Assembly: GCA_022447625.1 (NCBI GenBank)
Contig: JAKVAX010000003.1
Coordinates: forward strand, 1-64,000
Source: Flavobacteriales bacterium
GTDB taxonomy: Bacteria; Bacteroidota; Bacteroidia; Flavobacteriales_D; Sanyastnellaceae
Reading direction: 5' to 3'
Length of the DNA: 64,000 nt
A program made the position numbers and the translations under genes. Position 1 is the stretch's first letter, and the number at the start of each line of letters is the position of its first letter. The notes beneath the pieces are model-generated. The model did no database searches, was not told the origin of the DNA, and saw only the letters and a list, made by a program, of their open reading frames with translations. This document shows, piece by piece, positions 45,142 through 58,171 of the stretch.

Positions 45142-48100
45142 TTAGAAGTTATCAAGGTCAGTTGGACGAAGTACTCCGAACCACTTCAATACTTTCTCGC
45201 CTACTCCAGGTACATCAACGTGGATGATGTAAACCCCACCAGCGATGGGTACGTTAGCTTGGTTCTTCAAGTCCCAATCTAGGGACGTGAGTGGATCTGC
45301 TTTATCAAACTGACGGATCAGTGTTCCTTGAAGGTTGTAGATAGACACTGTACATACCTCAGGGAGGTTAGTGACTTTCACACGGTTGTCAAGCTTACTC
45401 GTCTCGTATTGCGAGAATGCGTAGTAAGGGTTAGGAACAACGTTGATAATGTCTAGTGCATCTTCTAGAGTCGCCATGCTGTTTGTTACAGTCGCTACGT
45501 TGCTAGTAGAGAATGTGTAATATGGGTTCCAGAAGTTGTCTGCGTTGTCAAATACTTCAGTGTCACGCTGAGTTGCTGAATACTTCTCGTAAGGTTTCGC
45601 AACACGTAGGCGAACACGAACTTCACTTGGAATCAAACCGTCATCCATAGAAGCCAATTCGAAGTCTGGGTTCAGTAGGGAAGAACCTACCCAAGTACAT
45701 GCACGGAATACACGACGTTGGTTAGTGCTTGAGTAATCGCTTTCCAGGTTAGTGTAGATGTAGTTTCCTTCATCATACGCTGGCATGCGGTTATCAGTGT
45801 TTTCTTCATACTGAGCATTCTTGAATACGTAGATCCAGTGCTGCCCACCTGCGTAAACCGTGTTACCCAAGTTTGAAGTCAAACGTGATGATGGGTTCCA
45901 GATCATGTCGTTACCGTTATCAGCAGAGAACCAAGAGTCCTCACCGAATGCGATGTTCAAACGCTCACCAGTTCCTACGTCAATCGCGTAACCTGGGAAC
46001 CATCCCATTCCGATTGGCTGCGCACCGTCCATTGTCGCTTCGCTTGCGCTAGCACCTTCAGCTACTGTGCGACCGAATTTGTCAACTGACGGGTGACGAC
46101 GTAGACGCATCTTCTCAGGATCGTCAAAGCTACCTGCGATTTGGTCACGCTCATCTTGCATCAAGTCTTCAATTGGCTGCATCTCTATAACTGCTGCACG
46201 AGTCCACTTTGCTCTGTCGCTAGTCAATACAACGTCAACATTGTTTAGACCGCTGATGTTAGAGAATGGGCTCAAGTCTCCTTCAAGACCGTCAACTGTT
46301 GGCGCAACAGCTGGAATCAAGATTGACTCAGTAGCTCCAACAGGCGTTACTTCACCAGTGTAAGCACAAAGTGCGTAAGGTGCCCAAGTTCCTCCAACAA
46401 CACCTTCGTAAACCTCTTCTTCATCAAGTGGATCACCAGGCTTTAAGTCGTCGAAGATTACTTCTTCTTCTATATCGTCGTTCTCAGTGTTCTGTGTTCC
46501 TGCACGGATCCAGTTCAATTCGCTGAATCCTTCTTGATCAGGGATACCGAGTAGCCATGGTTCAGCTGAGTTCTCGAACTGGATATCACCAGCAAGTAGT
46601 TCAGTGAATCCACCGTTCAATTGGTATTCGTACTGGCTCCAAGTGACCGACAGACCCCAATCCAAGATAAGGTCTTCGTTCAATACGGTGATTGCTTTCT
46701 TAGATGTGTAAACGGCAGCTTCATCGTTAGATGGGTCGATGTCGTTTAACATTGTCAAGTTCGTCAACACCCAGAATGCAGAGTCTGAATCAAGCACTGC
46801 GTCGTCTGGTGCGAGTGCAAGTTCGAAGTCAGCGTTCGGTACATTCAATGGATCGGCGATCTTCACTTCAACAGGTCCTTGACCTGCCATGTAAGTAGCA
46901 CCATTAACGAATGTATTGAATACAATTTCTTCTTCTGTCTCTGGCGTCAGTGTAAGGTCAAGGCTGTTGTTTCCTTTTCCTTCCCAACGTGTCAACTCAA
47001 CTCCATCACCGTATGCTGCATTTGCAACTGTACCTCCTGCTTCAGGAGATGGTGCGTGAGGGATTCCAGTAAACACTCGGATCGCAGAACCGTTAGCAGC
47101 TGTACGAGATCCTTTGTACTGCTCATCCTGCCCTGTACCAGTGATTGGGTTGTACGTACGGTAGTTGTTGAAACCGTATGCAATTACCATGAAGTAGTAA
47201 GTGCGGTGGTTAACAAGCGCGTTGTTACCCTGAGCGAATGCATCAGTAGTCACGTGGAAACTGTGACGGATACCTTCGTTCTCACCAATAGCTTCAGCTG
47301 TTGGAACGGGTAGTCCCATATCTTGATCGAGCGTGTAGTTCACTACTACATCGACAGTATCCTGAGCGTCTACTGTCGCGATCAAACGAGCTTTATCGAT
47401 ATCATCAAGGTCAGCAGCTGATACAGTGTTGTCAGATAGCTGGTAAACCTGGTAACCTTGGAACGTGTAAGAACGATCCAATGTATCAAGTAAAGTACCA
47501 TCAGACAATTCTTCTGGAATACCGGGGTCGAATCCTAGGTACTCTTCGTTGAAGTTGTTTGAAGTGCTGTTCTCGTTCGTCAAGTAAAGGATCAACTCCT
47601 GATCCATTTCCTGGATAGTTACGTCTGGAGCAGCAGGACCTGAAACGATTTCGAAACAGTTATCGAAAAGTGCCTGTGCCTTGTCATCTGCCTCACGAAG
47701 AAGACGAACTGACTGGAATGGATCACCACTTGTAGCACGTGCCCAAACTACACCAACGGTAATGTTGTTGTAATCTCCCGGTTGAAGGGTGAAAGGACCT
47801 GCAGCCTGGATGAAACGGCGGTCAGCTGGTGGGTTACCTGCTGTCTGCTCTGTCCATGGCTCAACTGATGCACCTCCAGTTCCCCAGTTCTCAGGATCTG
47901 TTTAACCTCGGAACAAGTAGTCAGCTTCTAAGTCTGTTACTCCTGTAGCAACACCGTCACCACCCTACAACATCTTCTGACCGTTCTTCCAGATACCGTT
48001 CATGTAGTTGTAGTAGTGCGTTGGGATTGAAGGCTCACCATTAATATTGTTACCTGAGTTGTTGTAGTATACGAAACGACGCATACCGAAACGCTCATTG

Positions 48101-49344
48101 TCAATTACGTTATCACCGTATCCGATACCGATACCACGGTAAGGAATACCAAGTGAGTCAACTGCATCTTGGAAGTCTGTAGTCAATGGGTTGTCGATTC
48201 CATCTTCATCCTGGTAAGGACCCTCGAAGAAGTCTACACCAACTGCTGGTGGGTTTTCACCGTATCCAGGTGAGCTTGTAGATGGCTCATCTACCGCATC
48301 CCCGTTGTAGCAGTAACCTAGTCCACGCTGAACGTCACATCCAACGTAATCATCTACCGAAGTACCCAAATCGGCATCGACCCACGTTCCGAAGTAGGTA
48401 TCACCAAGTGTCTGTGTTCCTTGGTTGATCATGACGTAGTTGTAGAACGTCATGTTGTTGATCTCATCGTTAGTAGAGAAAGCGAAAGCTTGCGCACGAA
48501 TCTCCATACCGATCGGCTCACCTTGTGATTCAGAGTGTACGTTACCCTTATCGTTGAAGATCCAGAAGTAAGTCTGGTCACCAAACAATGGAACAGGGTC
48601 AGTACGACGACGCTCAGCACAGTCAATCTCCTGTAGGAAATCGTACCAAGGGTAGTCACCTGCGTTAGGATCGTAGATTGTGTTTCCGTCGTAGTCGAAG
48701 AAAGGAGCGAGGAAGTAATCCTGTCCTAGCGCTACGTTACCGTTTCCTTCGTACTCGTAGAAGTACTGAGGAATCACGTATCCATCAGGGAATTCTGTTT
48801 CAACAGTACCGTTCGCCAATGCGTCAAAGTACTGGCGGTGGCGCTGTGAATCTGCACGTACTGTTACGAAGAACTTATCCCATTCTTCACAAACCGCTTC
48901 GTCAATTTCAGCAGCTCCGTCTGTTGTAAGTGGACCAGTCCAGAAGTCGTTACCGTCTCCACGGAACGTTACCGCAGCCAACTTAAGCTGCTGGTCAGGA
49001 GAGATACCACCCATCCATAGGGCACCTGCATATAGTGATGATACACCACCATCTTTTGGAATCTCGTACGAGGCACGGCTCGTTGAGCGATCCTGCCACA
49101 TCGAACCACCTGTTTCGATGAGGGCACGAACGTTGTTCCACTCTAGATCTCGGAGTGCTGTCGCTGGAGCGCATGCTGCTGCACGTGTCTGCTGAGTGCC
49201 AACATTCCCATTCTCATTTCCATTCGCTTCGACAAGCGTCCCTTCGTACTTGTATGCTGACATAGGTACAACAAGTAGGGCTGCTATTACGAACGCGATC
49301 ACATTCTTCATGGCCTTCATGGACATATATCTTGAGATGTTCAT
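45142..49344 (-). pseudogene. Giant exported protein with two in-frame stops
   Basis: One open frame of 1401 codons runs from a signal-peptide start (MNISRYMSMKAMKNVIAFVIAALLVV at 49344) to 45142, broken only by TAG at 47965-47967 and TAA at 47902-47904, 20 codons apart. Coding sequence on both sides and between the stops is intact (for example GDGVATGVTDLEADYLFRG and TDPENWGTGG). The N-terminal part (GGISPDQQLKLAA) is related to the T9SS protein at 440-2320. The C-terminus (VVPNPYYAFSQYE, CTVSIYNLQGTLIRQF, VPIAGGVYIIHVDVPG) resembles a sorting or FlgD-like domain. Between a TonB receptor and a PorV-like gene, it is probably surface-exported. The stops may be real or errors. Confidence 0.8.
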
Positions 49345-49355
49345 AGTTCGTTTTT

Positions 49356-52300
49356 TTAGAAGTCTAGTTTAACACCTAGACGAATTTGACGTGGTAGACC
49401 CAAGTTGAATGGGTTGTTCACGAACATGTTGTAATAGTTTCTGAATGACGCAGGATCATTTTGAGAGTTGATCTGTGGCTGGTACTGAGCAGCTGCCAAG
49501 TAACCGTCGTCATCGTGCACTCCTGTGAATCGGTACACAGAGTTAATGTTCTGTGTGTTCAGTGCGTTCAGAATCCAAAGGTAGACGTTCAAGTTCGCCG
49601 TCTTCGCTTTGTCTCCTTCACCACCGAATGTCAATGTGAAATTCTTATCGATGTTCACATCAAGGTTAAACTGCCATGGTAGGCGGCTTCCGTTGATAGA
49701 ACCTTCTGTAGATGGTGAAACCTCACCCGTAATCGGAACTGCAATTGTAGATGCAGTGTATGGAGTTCCAGAACCTAGGTTTGCGATGAAGTTGATACCC
49801 GTGTTTGCGAATACCTGCTTACCGAACCATACAGGACCGTTATAGTCTTTACCACCACCGTAACGGTAGTCAAGGTTAGCTACAATACGGTGACGTTGAT
49901 CGTAGTTGAACGGTGCGATTGTTCGTAGGTTAGGAAGACCTGCATTGATCAATGCGAGGGCAGTAGTAGTTGTTGAACCTGTACCGTCAGCGAACTGAAG
50001 CGTGTAAGATGTATTCAAGCGAACGTTACCCGTACGACGAAGATCGTATGCAATTGTCAATCCTTTTGTTGTACCGAAGTCAAGGTTACCGAATGCACGG
50101 TAAGGACGAGGGTAAGCACCAGCGAACTGACGTACCTGGATCATATCACGAAGCTCGCGGTAGAACGCTGAGATCTTCAATGAAGAAGTTCGTGATAGTA
50201 CCTGCTGGAAACCAAGCTCGTAATCGATCGTTTTGGTAGGACGTAGATCTGGGTTAGAGATCAATGCGTTACGCGCCTCGATGAAGAGGTAATCGATTGG
50301 GCTGAATCGGTTCGAAGAAGTAGGACGCTGAGTCAAGATATCGTAGTGAGCGAAGAATACCGCCTCATCCGAAATGTTGAATGAGAATGCGATACGAGGC
50401 ATGATGTTTACCTGTGGCTCATAATCCTTGAATGCTCCAGAGTTCAAATCTTCGTCAGGACCGTTGATCAACCATGGTGCAGGGAAACCGTTTGTAGATG
50501 CGATTGCGTCTGGGTCAGTAATCTCAGATCCCTGAGCGTTGAACCATGTATCACCATCACGGTAACCTACGATAGTTGTTGGATTATCAAGGTCATCAAC
50601 GTACACTACGTAATCATCAGAAATGTTCGTTGGAATCTCGATTCCTTCTTCTAGATCGTTGATCAAGTCTGTACGGATATCACCAACGGTGAATGCCTGT
50701 CCGATCACGTAAGGATCTTTAAGTACTGGCTGATTCGCATCGAAACGATCAACACGTAGACCAACGTTGAAGATGATATCGTCGAATGTAAACTTGTCCA
50801 TCACGTAACCAGCGATGTAGATCGGTTCGTAAGCTCCGATCGGACGCGTGCGGAAGCCTTGGTCGTTCGTCTCGTTGAAGAAGTCTTCAATCGTTGGACG
50901 TCCGTTTAGCTTGTTACCGTGGTGGTCGTATCCTGAGTAAAGAACAACGTTGTTACCCTGGTTGAGAAGATCATCCGCACCGAACATGTCAATTGAGAAT
51001 GTTTCTGGGTCAAGCGCATCAACGTTTACGAAGTCGTTTCCGTTCGGATCAAGACCGAGTGCAATGCGAAGGTTGCGATCAAACTGGAACTGTCCGTCAC
51101 CGATCAAACGATCGTAAGTAACATAGAAGTCAGTACCGATGTTTGTCACTGTAGAGTCACTTTGATCGATCTCTTGGATGTGGCTGTTTGTGTAAAGACG
51201 AGCTAGTGTCCAAAGTCCCACTGGTGAAAGTGAGTAGAAGGCATCACTACGCTGCTCGTATTCGAATCCGATCTGCACCGCGTGGTCACCGATATCGGCA
51301 GAACCTGCAGCAGTTACACGGAACTGGCTGTTATTCTGAATGAAGTACTCATTCGCCTGTGTTCCGTAGTAGCTCCATAGACCGTAAGTCGCTGGTGCTA
51401 CCTGACCGTTTAGAAGGGCATTACCGTTCTGAACCTCAAGTAGACTTGAGTATGGTCCTGGATCAAATATATTGTATGGCTCATCATCAAATAGTCCGAA
51501 GTACTGATTATTGATGGCTGCTAGTTCAGGGTTGTACTGAGAAGGTGCGAAGGTTACCAATGTATCCTCCCATCCAACGTGTACGTAGCGATCTCCCTGG
51601 AACTGGTAAGCATTACGATCGAACACCTCGAACTGTCCTACGTGTCCGTAACGGAAGAAATTGTCCTCGTGGTTCTCGTCTTGACGACGATCTAACGAAC
51701 GAGAGTAGTCTACCATCACAGTGTAGAAGATGTTCTTTAGGTTGCTCGCAGTGCCTTCGTCTTCTTCTTCGTTCACGAAACGCTGTGAGAACTTACCGTA
51801 AACACGCCAGTCAAAGTTGGTCTCGTCTACGTTATTCTCGTGATTCATTAGGCTTCGTGCGCGACTGAATTCAGCGTTGCGGTTGTAAGCTGCTGTACCT
51901 CCGAAAGTCAGTGTCATCGTCTGAGACGTGTTCACGTCAACTTTCGCTACAAGATTCGCAGAGCGGCTTCCTACGTTGAGTCGCGTATCAACTGTTTCGA
52001 AGTCGTCTGCTGAGAGGAAGTCAGCATTGTACAACGCACCGTTTACCTCACCTGAAGATGAAAGGTTCTGACGAAGTGGGTTGTTCAGAATCTGTGCACG
52101 TGCATCTTCTGTCATGCGCACTACACCTCCGTAAGCAGGACGTGGGTCAAGGATGCTTGTGTAGTTACCTGAGAGGAAAAGTCCGAGAAGTGGACGCTCC
52201 TTGTTTCCTTCTTCATCCTTTGCGAAGAGCAGTGGACCAGAGATCACACCCTCAACGAGGTTGTAACCGTAACGGTCAAGTCCTACTGCAGTCTCACCGC

Positions 52301-53033
52301 TCTTGAATCCTGAAGTAATCACCTCAAATCCTCCAAACCACTTGGCAGAAGAGTTACGAAGCGAAATGTTCATGACCCCACCTGTCGCATCTCCGATGTT
52401 CGCAGGAATACCTCCGGTGAGTACCGAAACTTCCTGGATCGCAGACTTAGGTAGCGATGATGACCCGCGTATTTTAATACCATCGATGTAAATCCATGTT
52501 CCGTCAGGACGAGAACCACGGATCGATACACCACCTCCGGTACCGGCAGTACTTACACCGGCAACTGTAGTTGCAAGGGATACAGCATCACGACCCGGCA
52601 TCTTGTCGATGTCGTCGCGTGTGACAGTTCCACCCGATGCACCACCATCTCGATCGATCAGTGGAACGGTGTACTCCACAACTTCTACTTCTTCCAGGGC
52701 AACACCACTGGCAAGTTGTGCGTTAGCAAATTGAATCTTGTTCGACACCACTTTTACACCAGTGATCTTCTTTGTGTTGTATCCAACATAAGAGAAGAGT
52801 ACCTCGTAGGTACCTGCATCAATTGGTTTAATGGTATACTCACCGTCGAAATCGGTGTTAGTACCCGTGATCTGGTTTCCATTAAGGAACACCACCACGT
52901 TTACAAATGGAAGGGGTTCTCCTGTCTCAGCATCGGTCACTTTCCCTTTCAGGGTTCCGGCAGATACTTGAGCCATGGCTCCTGTCGAAACTAAAAGAGC
53001 CAGCAAGAACAGTAAGTAGATCTTACGCGACAT
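49356..53033 (-). CDS. TonB-dependent receptor with carboxypeptidase-like N-terminal domain
   Basis: A 1225-residue outer-membrane transporter. The signal peptide is MSRKIYLLFLLALLVSTGAMAQ. Residues ~25-110 form a carboxypeptidase-regulatory-like domain (GTLKGKVTDAETGEPLPFVNVVVFLNGN). The plug follows (TRDDIDKMPGRDAVSLATTVAGV, SIRGSRPDGTWIYIDGIKI), then a 22-strand barrel ending in RQIRLGVKLDF. The substrate is unknown. It is first in an operon with the giant exported protein (11-base gap) and the PorV-like protein. Confidence 0.92.
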   Translation of the reverse strand: MSRKIYLLFLLALLVSTGAMAQVSAGTLKGKVTDAETGEPLPFVNVVVFLNGNQITGTNTDFDGEYTIKPIDAGTYEVLFSYVGYNTKKITGVKVVSNKIQFANAQLASGVALEEVEVVEYTVPLIDRDGGASGGTVTRDDIDKMPGRDAVSLATTVAGVSTAGTGGGVSIRGSRPDGTWIYIDGIKIRGSSSLPKSAIQEVSVLTGGIPANIGDATGGVMNISLRNSSAKWFGGFEVITSGFKSGETAVGLDRYGYNLVEGVISGPLLFAKDEEGNKERPLLGLFLSGNYTSILDPRPAYGGVVRMTEDARAQILNNPLRQNLSSSGEVNGALYNADFLSADDFETVDTRLNVGSRSANLVAKVDVNTSQTMTLTFGGTAAYNRNAEFSRARSLMNHENNVDETNFDWRVYGKFSQRFVNEEEDEGTASNLKNIFYTVMVDYSRSLDRRQDENHEDNFFRYGHVGQFEVFDRNAYQFQGDRYVHVGWEDTLVTFAPSQYNPELAAINNQYFGLFDDEPYNIFDPGPYSSLLEVQNGNALLNGQVAPATYGLWSYYGTQANEYFIQNNSQFRVTAAGSADIGDHAVQIGFEYEQRSDAFYSLSPVGLWTLARLYTNSHIQEIDQSDSTVTNIGTDFYVTYDRLIGDGQFQFDRNLRIALGLDPNGNDFVNVDALDPETFSIDMFGADDLLNQGNNVVLYSGYDHHGNKLNGRPTIEDFFNETNDQGFRTRPIGAYEPIYIAGYVMDKFTFDDIIFNVGLRVDRFDANQPVLKDPYVIGQAFTVGDIRTDLINDLEEGIEIPTNISDDYVVYVDDLDNPTTIVGYRDGDTWFNAQGSEITDPDAIASTNGFPAPWLINGPDEDLNSGAFKDYEPQVNIMPRIAFSFNISDEAVFFAHYDILTQRPTSSNRFSPIDYLFIEARNALISNPDLRPTKTIDYELGFQQVLSRTSSLKISAFYRELRDMIQVRQFAGAYPRPYRAFGNLDFGTTKGLTIAYDLRRTGNVRLNTSYTLQFADGTGSTTTTALALINAGLPNLRTIAPFNYDQRHRIVANLDYRYGGGKDYNGPVWFGKQVFANTGINFIANLGSGTPYTASTIAVPITGEVSPSTEGSINGSRLPWQFNLDVNIDKNFTLTFGGEGDKAKTANLNVYLWILNALNTQNINSVYRFTGVHDDDGYLAAAQYQPQINSQNDPASFRNYYNMFVNNPFNLGLPRQIRLGVKLDF

Positions 53034-53074
53034 ACAGATTGGCTTTGATTACACTATTTCTCAACAAACGGGCG

Positions 53075-53106
53075 TAAATATAGAAATTATCCCTTCCGTT
53101 ATCAAA
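53075..53106 (-). promoter_or_regulatory. Candidate promoter of the TonB receptor operon
   Basis: On the minus strand TTTG (53103-53106), a 20-base spacer and TATATTTA (53075-53082) resemble TTTG/TAnnTTTG with the last base changed. The start would fall about 35 bases before the receptor ATG. Confidence 0.45.
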
Positions 53107-53303
53107 GCGCTAAACCAGTCAGTTGGGAGCAGTGCTAAAACCCCTGTTTTGACGGCCTTTTGTCTGATGGACGAATCAGATATTTACATCTAACACCGGG
53201 TCTAAGATAGCTAAGACCTTGGGTTCCGGTGCAATGCTTTGGCCACAGAATTGATGAAAAAACTCAATTCTAAGCCTAGAATCTTCTCTAAGAATTGGAA
53301 TGC
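53107..53303. other. Spacer between TonB operon and small basic protein
   Basis: No gene is seen. On the minus strand, downstream of the 104-residue gene, AATTCTTAG and CTTAGAATT, then GAATTGA and TCAATTC, can form two imperfect hairpins with a T6 stretch (53242-53292), possibly that gene's terminator. No heptad repeats are present. Confidence 0.45.
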
Positions 53304-53618
53304 CTAGCGTTTGAAATGACGCTTTCTAAATATTCTGCGAAAAAAAGGTTCGCTGTTTCCGCGCTTCGCCAAGCGTTCAGATCGCTTGCGATTCTTCTTC
53401 ATTCGCTTTCGTGTCTTCTTGTCTTGGATCTTGACATGACGCTCTTCGCGTTCTTTCATCTCTTTGTTGATCTTCTTCTCCCGTGCCTGTCGAAGCTCCT
53501 GTTGCTGCTTCGCTTGTTGCTTAGGGTTCTGACTACGATCACGTTGCGCTTGTCCATCCATGCTGATGAACGACGCAAGGCTTAGAAGAAATATGATAAT
53601 GAGACGTGACACTTTCAT
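53304..53618 (-). CDS. Small exported, highly basic coiled-coil protein
   Basis: A 104-residue protein with a signal peptide (MKVSRLIIIFLLSLASFISMDGQA). The mature part is almost only Lys, Arg, Gln and Glu in a helical pattern (QQAKQQQELRQAREKKINKEMKE; KKTRKRMKKNRKRSERLAKR). It may bind nucleic acid, cell wall or envelope polymers. I do not recognise the family. It follows the 290-residue gene by 11 bases on the same strand. Confidence 0.65.
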   Translation of the reverse strand: MKVSRLIIIFLLSLASFISMDGQAQRDRSQNPKQQAKQQQELRQAREKKINKEMKEREERHVKIQDKKTRKRMKKNRKRSERLAKRGNSEPFFRRIFRKRHFKR

Positions 53619-53629
53619 GGAACGTAAAC

Positions 53630-54467
53630 CTAGTGTATTTCGTATGAAAATCGTTCAATAACGATATCTTCAGTTGCTTCGTCTTTGGTGATAATGGCAG
53701 TAATGAAGCCGCCCTCATCATGCAAGATTTCTTTTCTCCAGATCAATTGGTTGTCTTCGCGATAAACAACGCGCCAAAGCAATCCTGATTCATCGTAGGA
53801 GTAACTCCACTGTTCTTGAACACCTTTGACTTCACGTGAACGAATAGATAATCTCCCTTTCTCGTCGTAAGCATATTGCGTCTTGCGCTCTTGACGAGTG
53901 ACCAACATCTTTACAGTGCGCTGCTCGAGGTACCCATTGTCATCGTAATAATCAATTCTTTCTTGATAAGGGAGTCCTTGTTCGTTTAAGGTAGTGATGC
54001 GATCTTCTTTCGGTAATTTCTTATGTACCAATGATTCGCAGCTCAAGAAGCTTCTGCGTTCTTCGCCCTCTTTTCCGCGGTAGCGACAAACTTCTGTTGT
54101 ATCACCTCGAATTTGGAAGGTCTCTGTGTAAACGCCACGTTGGTCTTCACGGCGATAGGTAAGCATGTCAAGCTTTTCATGATCTAAGCCGAAAGATTCT
54201 ACAATGGTGTCGAGTCGTCCTCTTAATGAACGATAGGTTGATCTCGCTGTGCAATCTCCTTCAGTACTGAACTCATACACCGTGCGTTTCCCCGTATCCT
54301 TGATGGCTTGATTCGAGCGCTTCATTTGCTCATCGACCATAATGGTCTTAATGTCATTACGCGAAATGAAACGCTGATTGAACGGAAGCTTCAGATAATC
54401 AACGTCACCGTCGCCAAGGTCGATCTGCTGACCCAGCGAGTGCATGCTAATGAATAGGAAAAGAAGA

Positions 54468-54493
<26 letters not shown>
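53630..54493 (-). CDS. Exported protein with YD/RHS-like repeats
   Basis: A 287-residue exported protein (start 54493, MHWIKSVSSLLFLFISMHSLGQ). The C-terminal half has tandem YD-type units: YDDNGYLEQR, YDEKGRLSIR, YDESGLLWRV and HDEGGFITAI, like short RHS/YD or MORN-like strands. The N-terminal half is unassigned. Its start overlaps the DUF255 gene stop by 26 bases. A 13-bp motif copy lies at 54073-54085. Confidence 0.65.
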
Positions 54494-56561
<2,068 letters not shown>

Positions 56562-56765
56562 GACGCAAAGGTACTTAAGAAAGCAGGGTTTGTGAGCGAT
56601 TGTTATCGAGAGTAGTGTGTTAATGGTTTCGCTAGCGCGGAATGGGAATCTTATCTAGCAAGTGTAATAAGTACACTTATTTGGTTTGGTGTTCAAAAGA
56701 TATGGCCGAACGAAGGGTAGAATGCCCTAATTTTGCATGCATATTGACTTCCCAATCGAATAACC
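56562..56765. promoter_or_regulatory. glyA upstream region with 13-bp motif and -7 box
   Basis: An exact CGCTAGCGCGGAA lies at 56630-56642. TAATTTTG at 56728-56735 fits TAnnTTTG, 30 bases before the glyA ATG. No clear -33 element is seen. The spacer separates the divergent DUF255 and glyA genes. Confidence 0.5.
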
Positions 56766-58055
56766 ATGTGGAGAGATGAACAAATTTTTGACCTGATTGC
56801 CCAGGAGCGTTCACGTCAAATTGAAGGACTAGAGCTTATTGCTTCAGAGAACTTTGTGAGCGACCAAGTCATGGAAGCCATGGGTTCTGTGATGACGAAT
56901 AAATACGCTGAAGGGCTTCCGCGCAAGCGTTACTATGGTGGATGTGAGATTGTAGATCAATCAGAACAGCTTGCTATTGACCGTGTGTGTGAATTGTTCG
57001 GTGCTGAATGGGCCAATGTTCAGCCGCACAGCGGGGCATCAGCAAATTCAGCGGTGATGCTTGCATGCCTCAAGCCTGGAGATGCTATTCTAGGTTTTGA
57101 TCTTTCGCATGGTGGCCACTTGACGCATGGTTCAACGGTAAACTACTCAGGTAAGTTGTACGAACCACATTTCTACGGAGTAGAGAAGGAGACAGGTGTG
57201 ATCGACATGGATAAGGTAGAGGCCACAGCCCTCGAGATGAAGCCAAAGATGATTATCTGTGGTGCATCAGCTTACTCTCGTGATTGGGATTATGCTCGTT
57301 TCCGTGCGATTGCTGACAAAGTGGGAGCCATTTTACTCGCAGATATTTCGCACCCATCAGGCTTAATCGCCACAGGACTCTTGAATAATCCAATGCCCCA
57401 CTGTCATGTGGTAACTACAACAACGCACAAAACACTCCGTGGTCCACGTGGTGGTCTGATCATGGTAGGGAAAGACTTCGATAATCCATGGGGATTGACA
57501 ACGATGAAAGGAAAGGTGAGAAGCTTCACTTCACTTCTTGATTCAGGTGTATTCCCAGGAATGCAAGGTGGGCCTCTAGAGCACGTAATTGCTGCCAAAG
57601 CAGTTGCCTTCGGTGAAGCGCTTCGTCCTTCATACAAGACCTACACGAAGCAGGTTATCGAAAATGCTCAGGCCTTGGCAAATGCAATGGTTGAACGCGG
57701 ATTTGAATTGATTTCTGGTGGTACTGACAACCATTGCATGTTAATCGATCTTCGCAACAAGGGAGTCACTGGAAAGCTTGCAGAAAAGGCATTGGTTGAT
57801 GCACATATCACGGCCAACAAGAACATGGTTCCTTTCGATACGCAATCACCGTTCGTTACTTCAGGAATCCGTATCGGAACGCCAGCTGCAACAACGCGTG
57901 GCCTAGTAGCTGCCGATATGCCATTGGTTGCAGATTGGATTGATCGTGTAATCACAGCACCAGAAGACGAAAACGTTCTTGCGAAAGTTGGAAACGAGGT
58001 CAAAGAAAAGATGAGCGAACTTCCACTATTTGCTGAACACGAAGCAGCGGTTTAG
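56766..58055 (+). CDS. glyA: Serine hydroxymethyltransferase
   Basis: The 429-residue PLP enzyme converts serine and tetrahydrofolate to glycine and methylene-THF. The PLP lysine is in [16 protein letters not shown] near residues 218-233. [39 protein letters not shown] is the conserved N-terminal half, and [13 protein letters not shown] holds the cofactor-contact Asp and His. It supplies the one-carbon unit used by thyA. It stands alone with its own -7 box. Confidence 0.96.
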   Translation: MWRDEQIFDLIAQERSRQIEGLELIASENFVSDQVMEAMGSVMTNKYAEGLPRKRYYGGCEIVDQSEQLAIDRVCELFGAEWANVQPHSGASANSAVMLACLKPGDAILGFDLSHGGHLTHGSTVNYSGKLYEPHFYGVEKETGVIDMDKVEATALEMKPKMIICGASAYSRDWDYARFRAIADKVGAILLADISHPSGLIATGLLNNPMPHCHVVTTTTHKTLRGPRGGLIMVGKDFDNPWGLTTMKGKVRSFTSLLDSGVFPGMQGGPLEHVIAAKAVAFGEALRPSYKTYTKQVIENAQALANAMVERGFELISGGTDNHCMLIDLRNKGVTGKLAEKALVDAHITANKNMVPFDTQSPFVTSGIRIGTPAATTRGLVAADMPLVADWIDRVITAPEDENVLAKVGNEVKEKMSELPLFAEHEAAV

Positions 58056-58171
58056 GGTAGGTCGGATATATCCGTCCTTGGATGATCGGGTAAATTGTGG
58101 TTGTTGGACAGATTTGATCCGTGGTCTTGAAGGAATTGTTGTGGAACATGGACGGATTTGATCCGTCCCTC
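58056..58171. repeat. Spacer with paired direct repeats and hairpins (locus 10)
   Basis: CGGATATATCCG is a perfect palindrome at 58063-58074. Two 30-base direct repeats start at about 58096 and 58138 (TTGTGG...TGGAC.GATTTGATCCGT) with a 42-base period, a multiple of 7. The second contains GGACGGAT/ATCCGTCC, an 8-bp stem with loop TTG at 58150-58168. It lies between the convergent glyA and ostA-like genes and may end both. Confidence 0.65.

Noticed and set aside
46037-46055. A GCGCTAGC stretch in the giant exported gene as another motif copy
   Set aside because: The flanks do not match TTCC on one side or the final G on the other.
58063-58168. The glyA/ostA hairpins as classical rho-independent terminators
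   Set aside because: No T-run follows any of the stems on either strand; they are listed as repeats instead.
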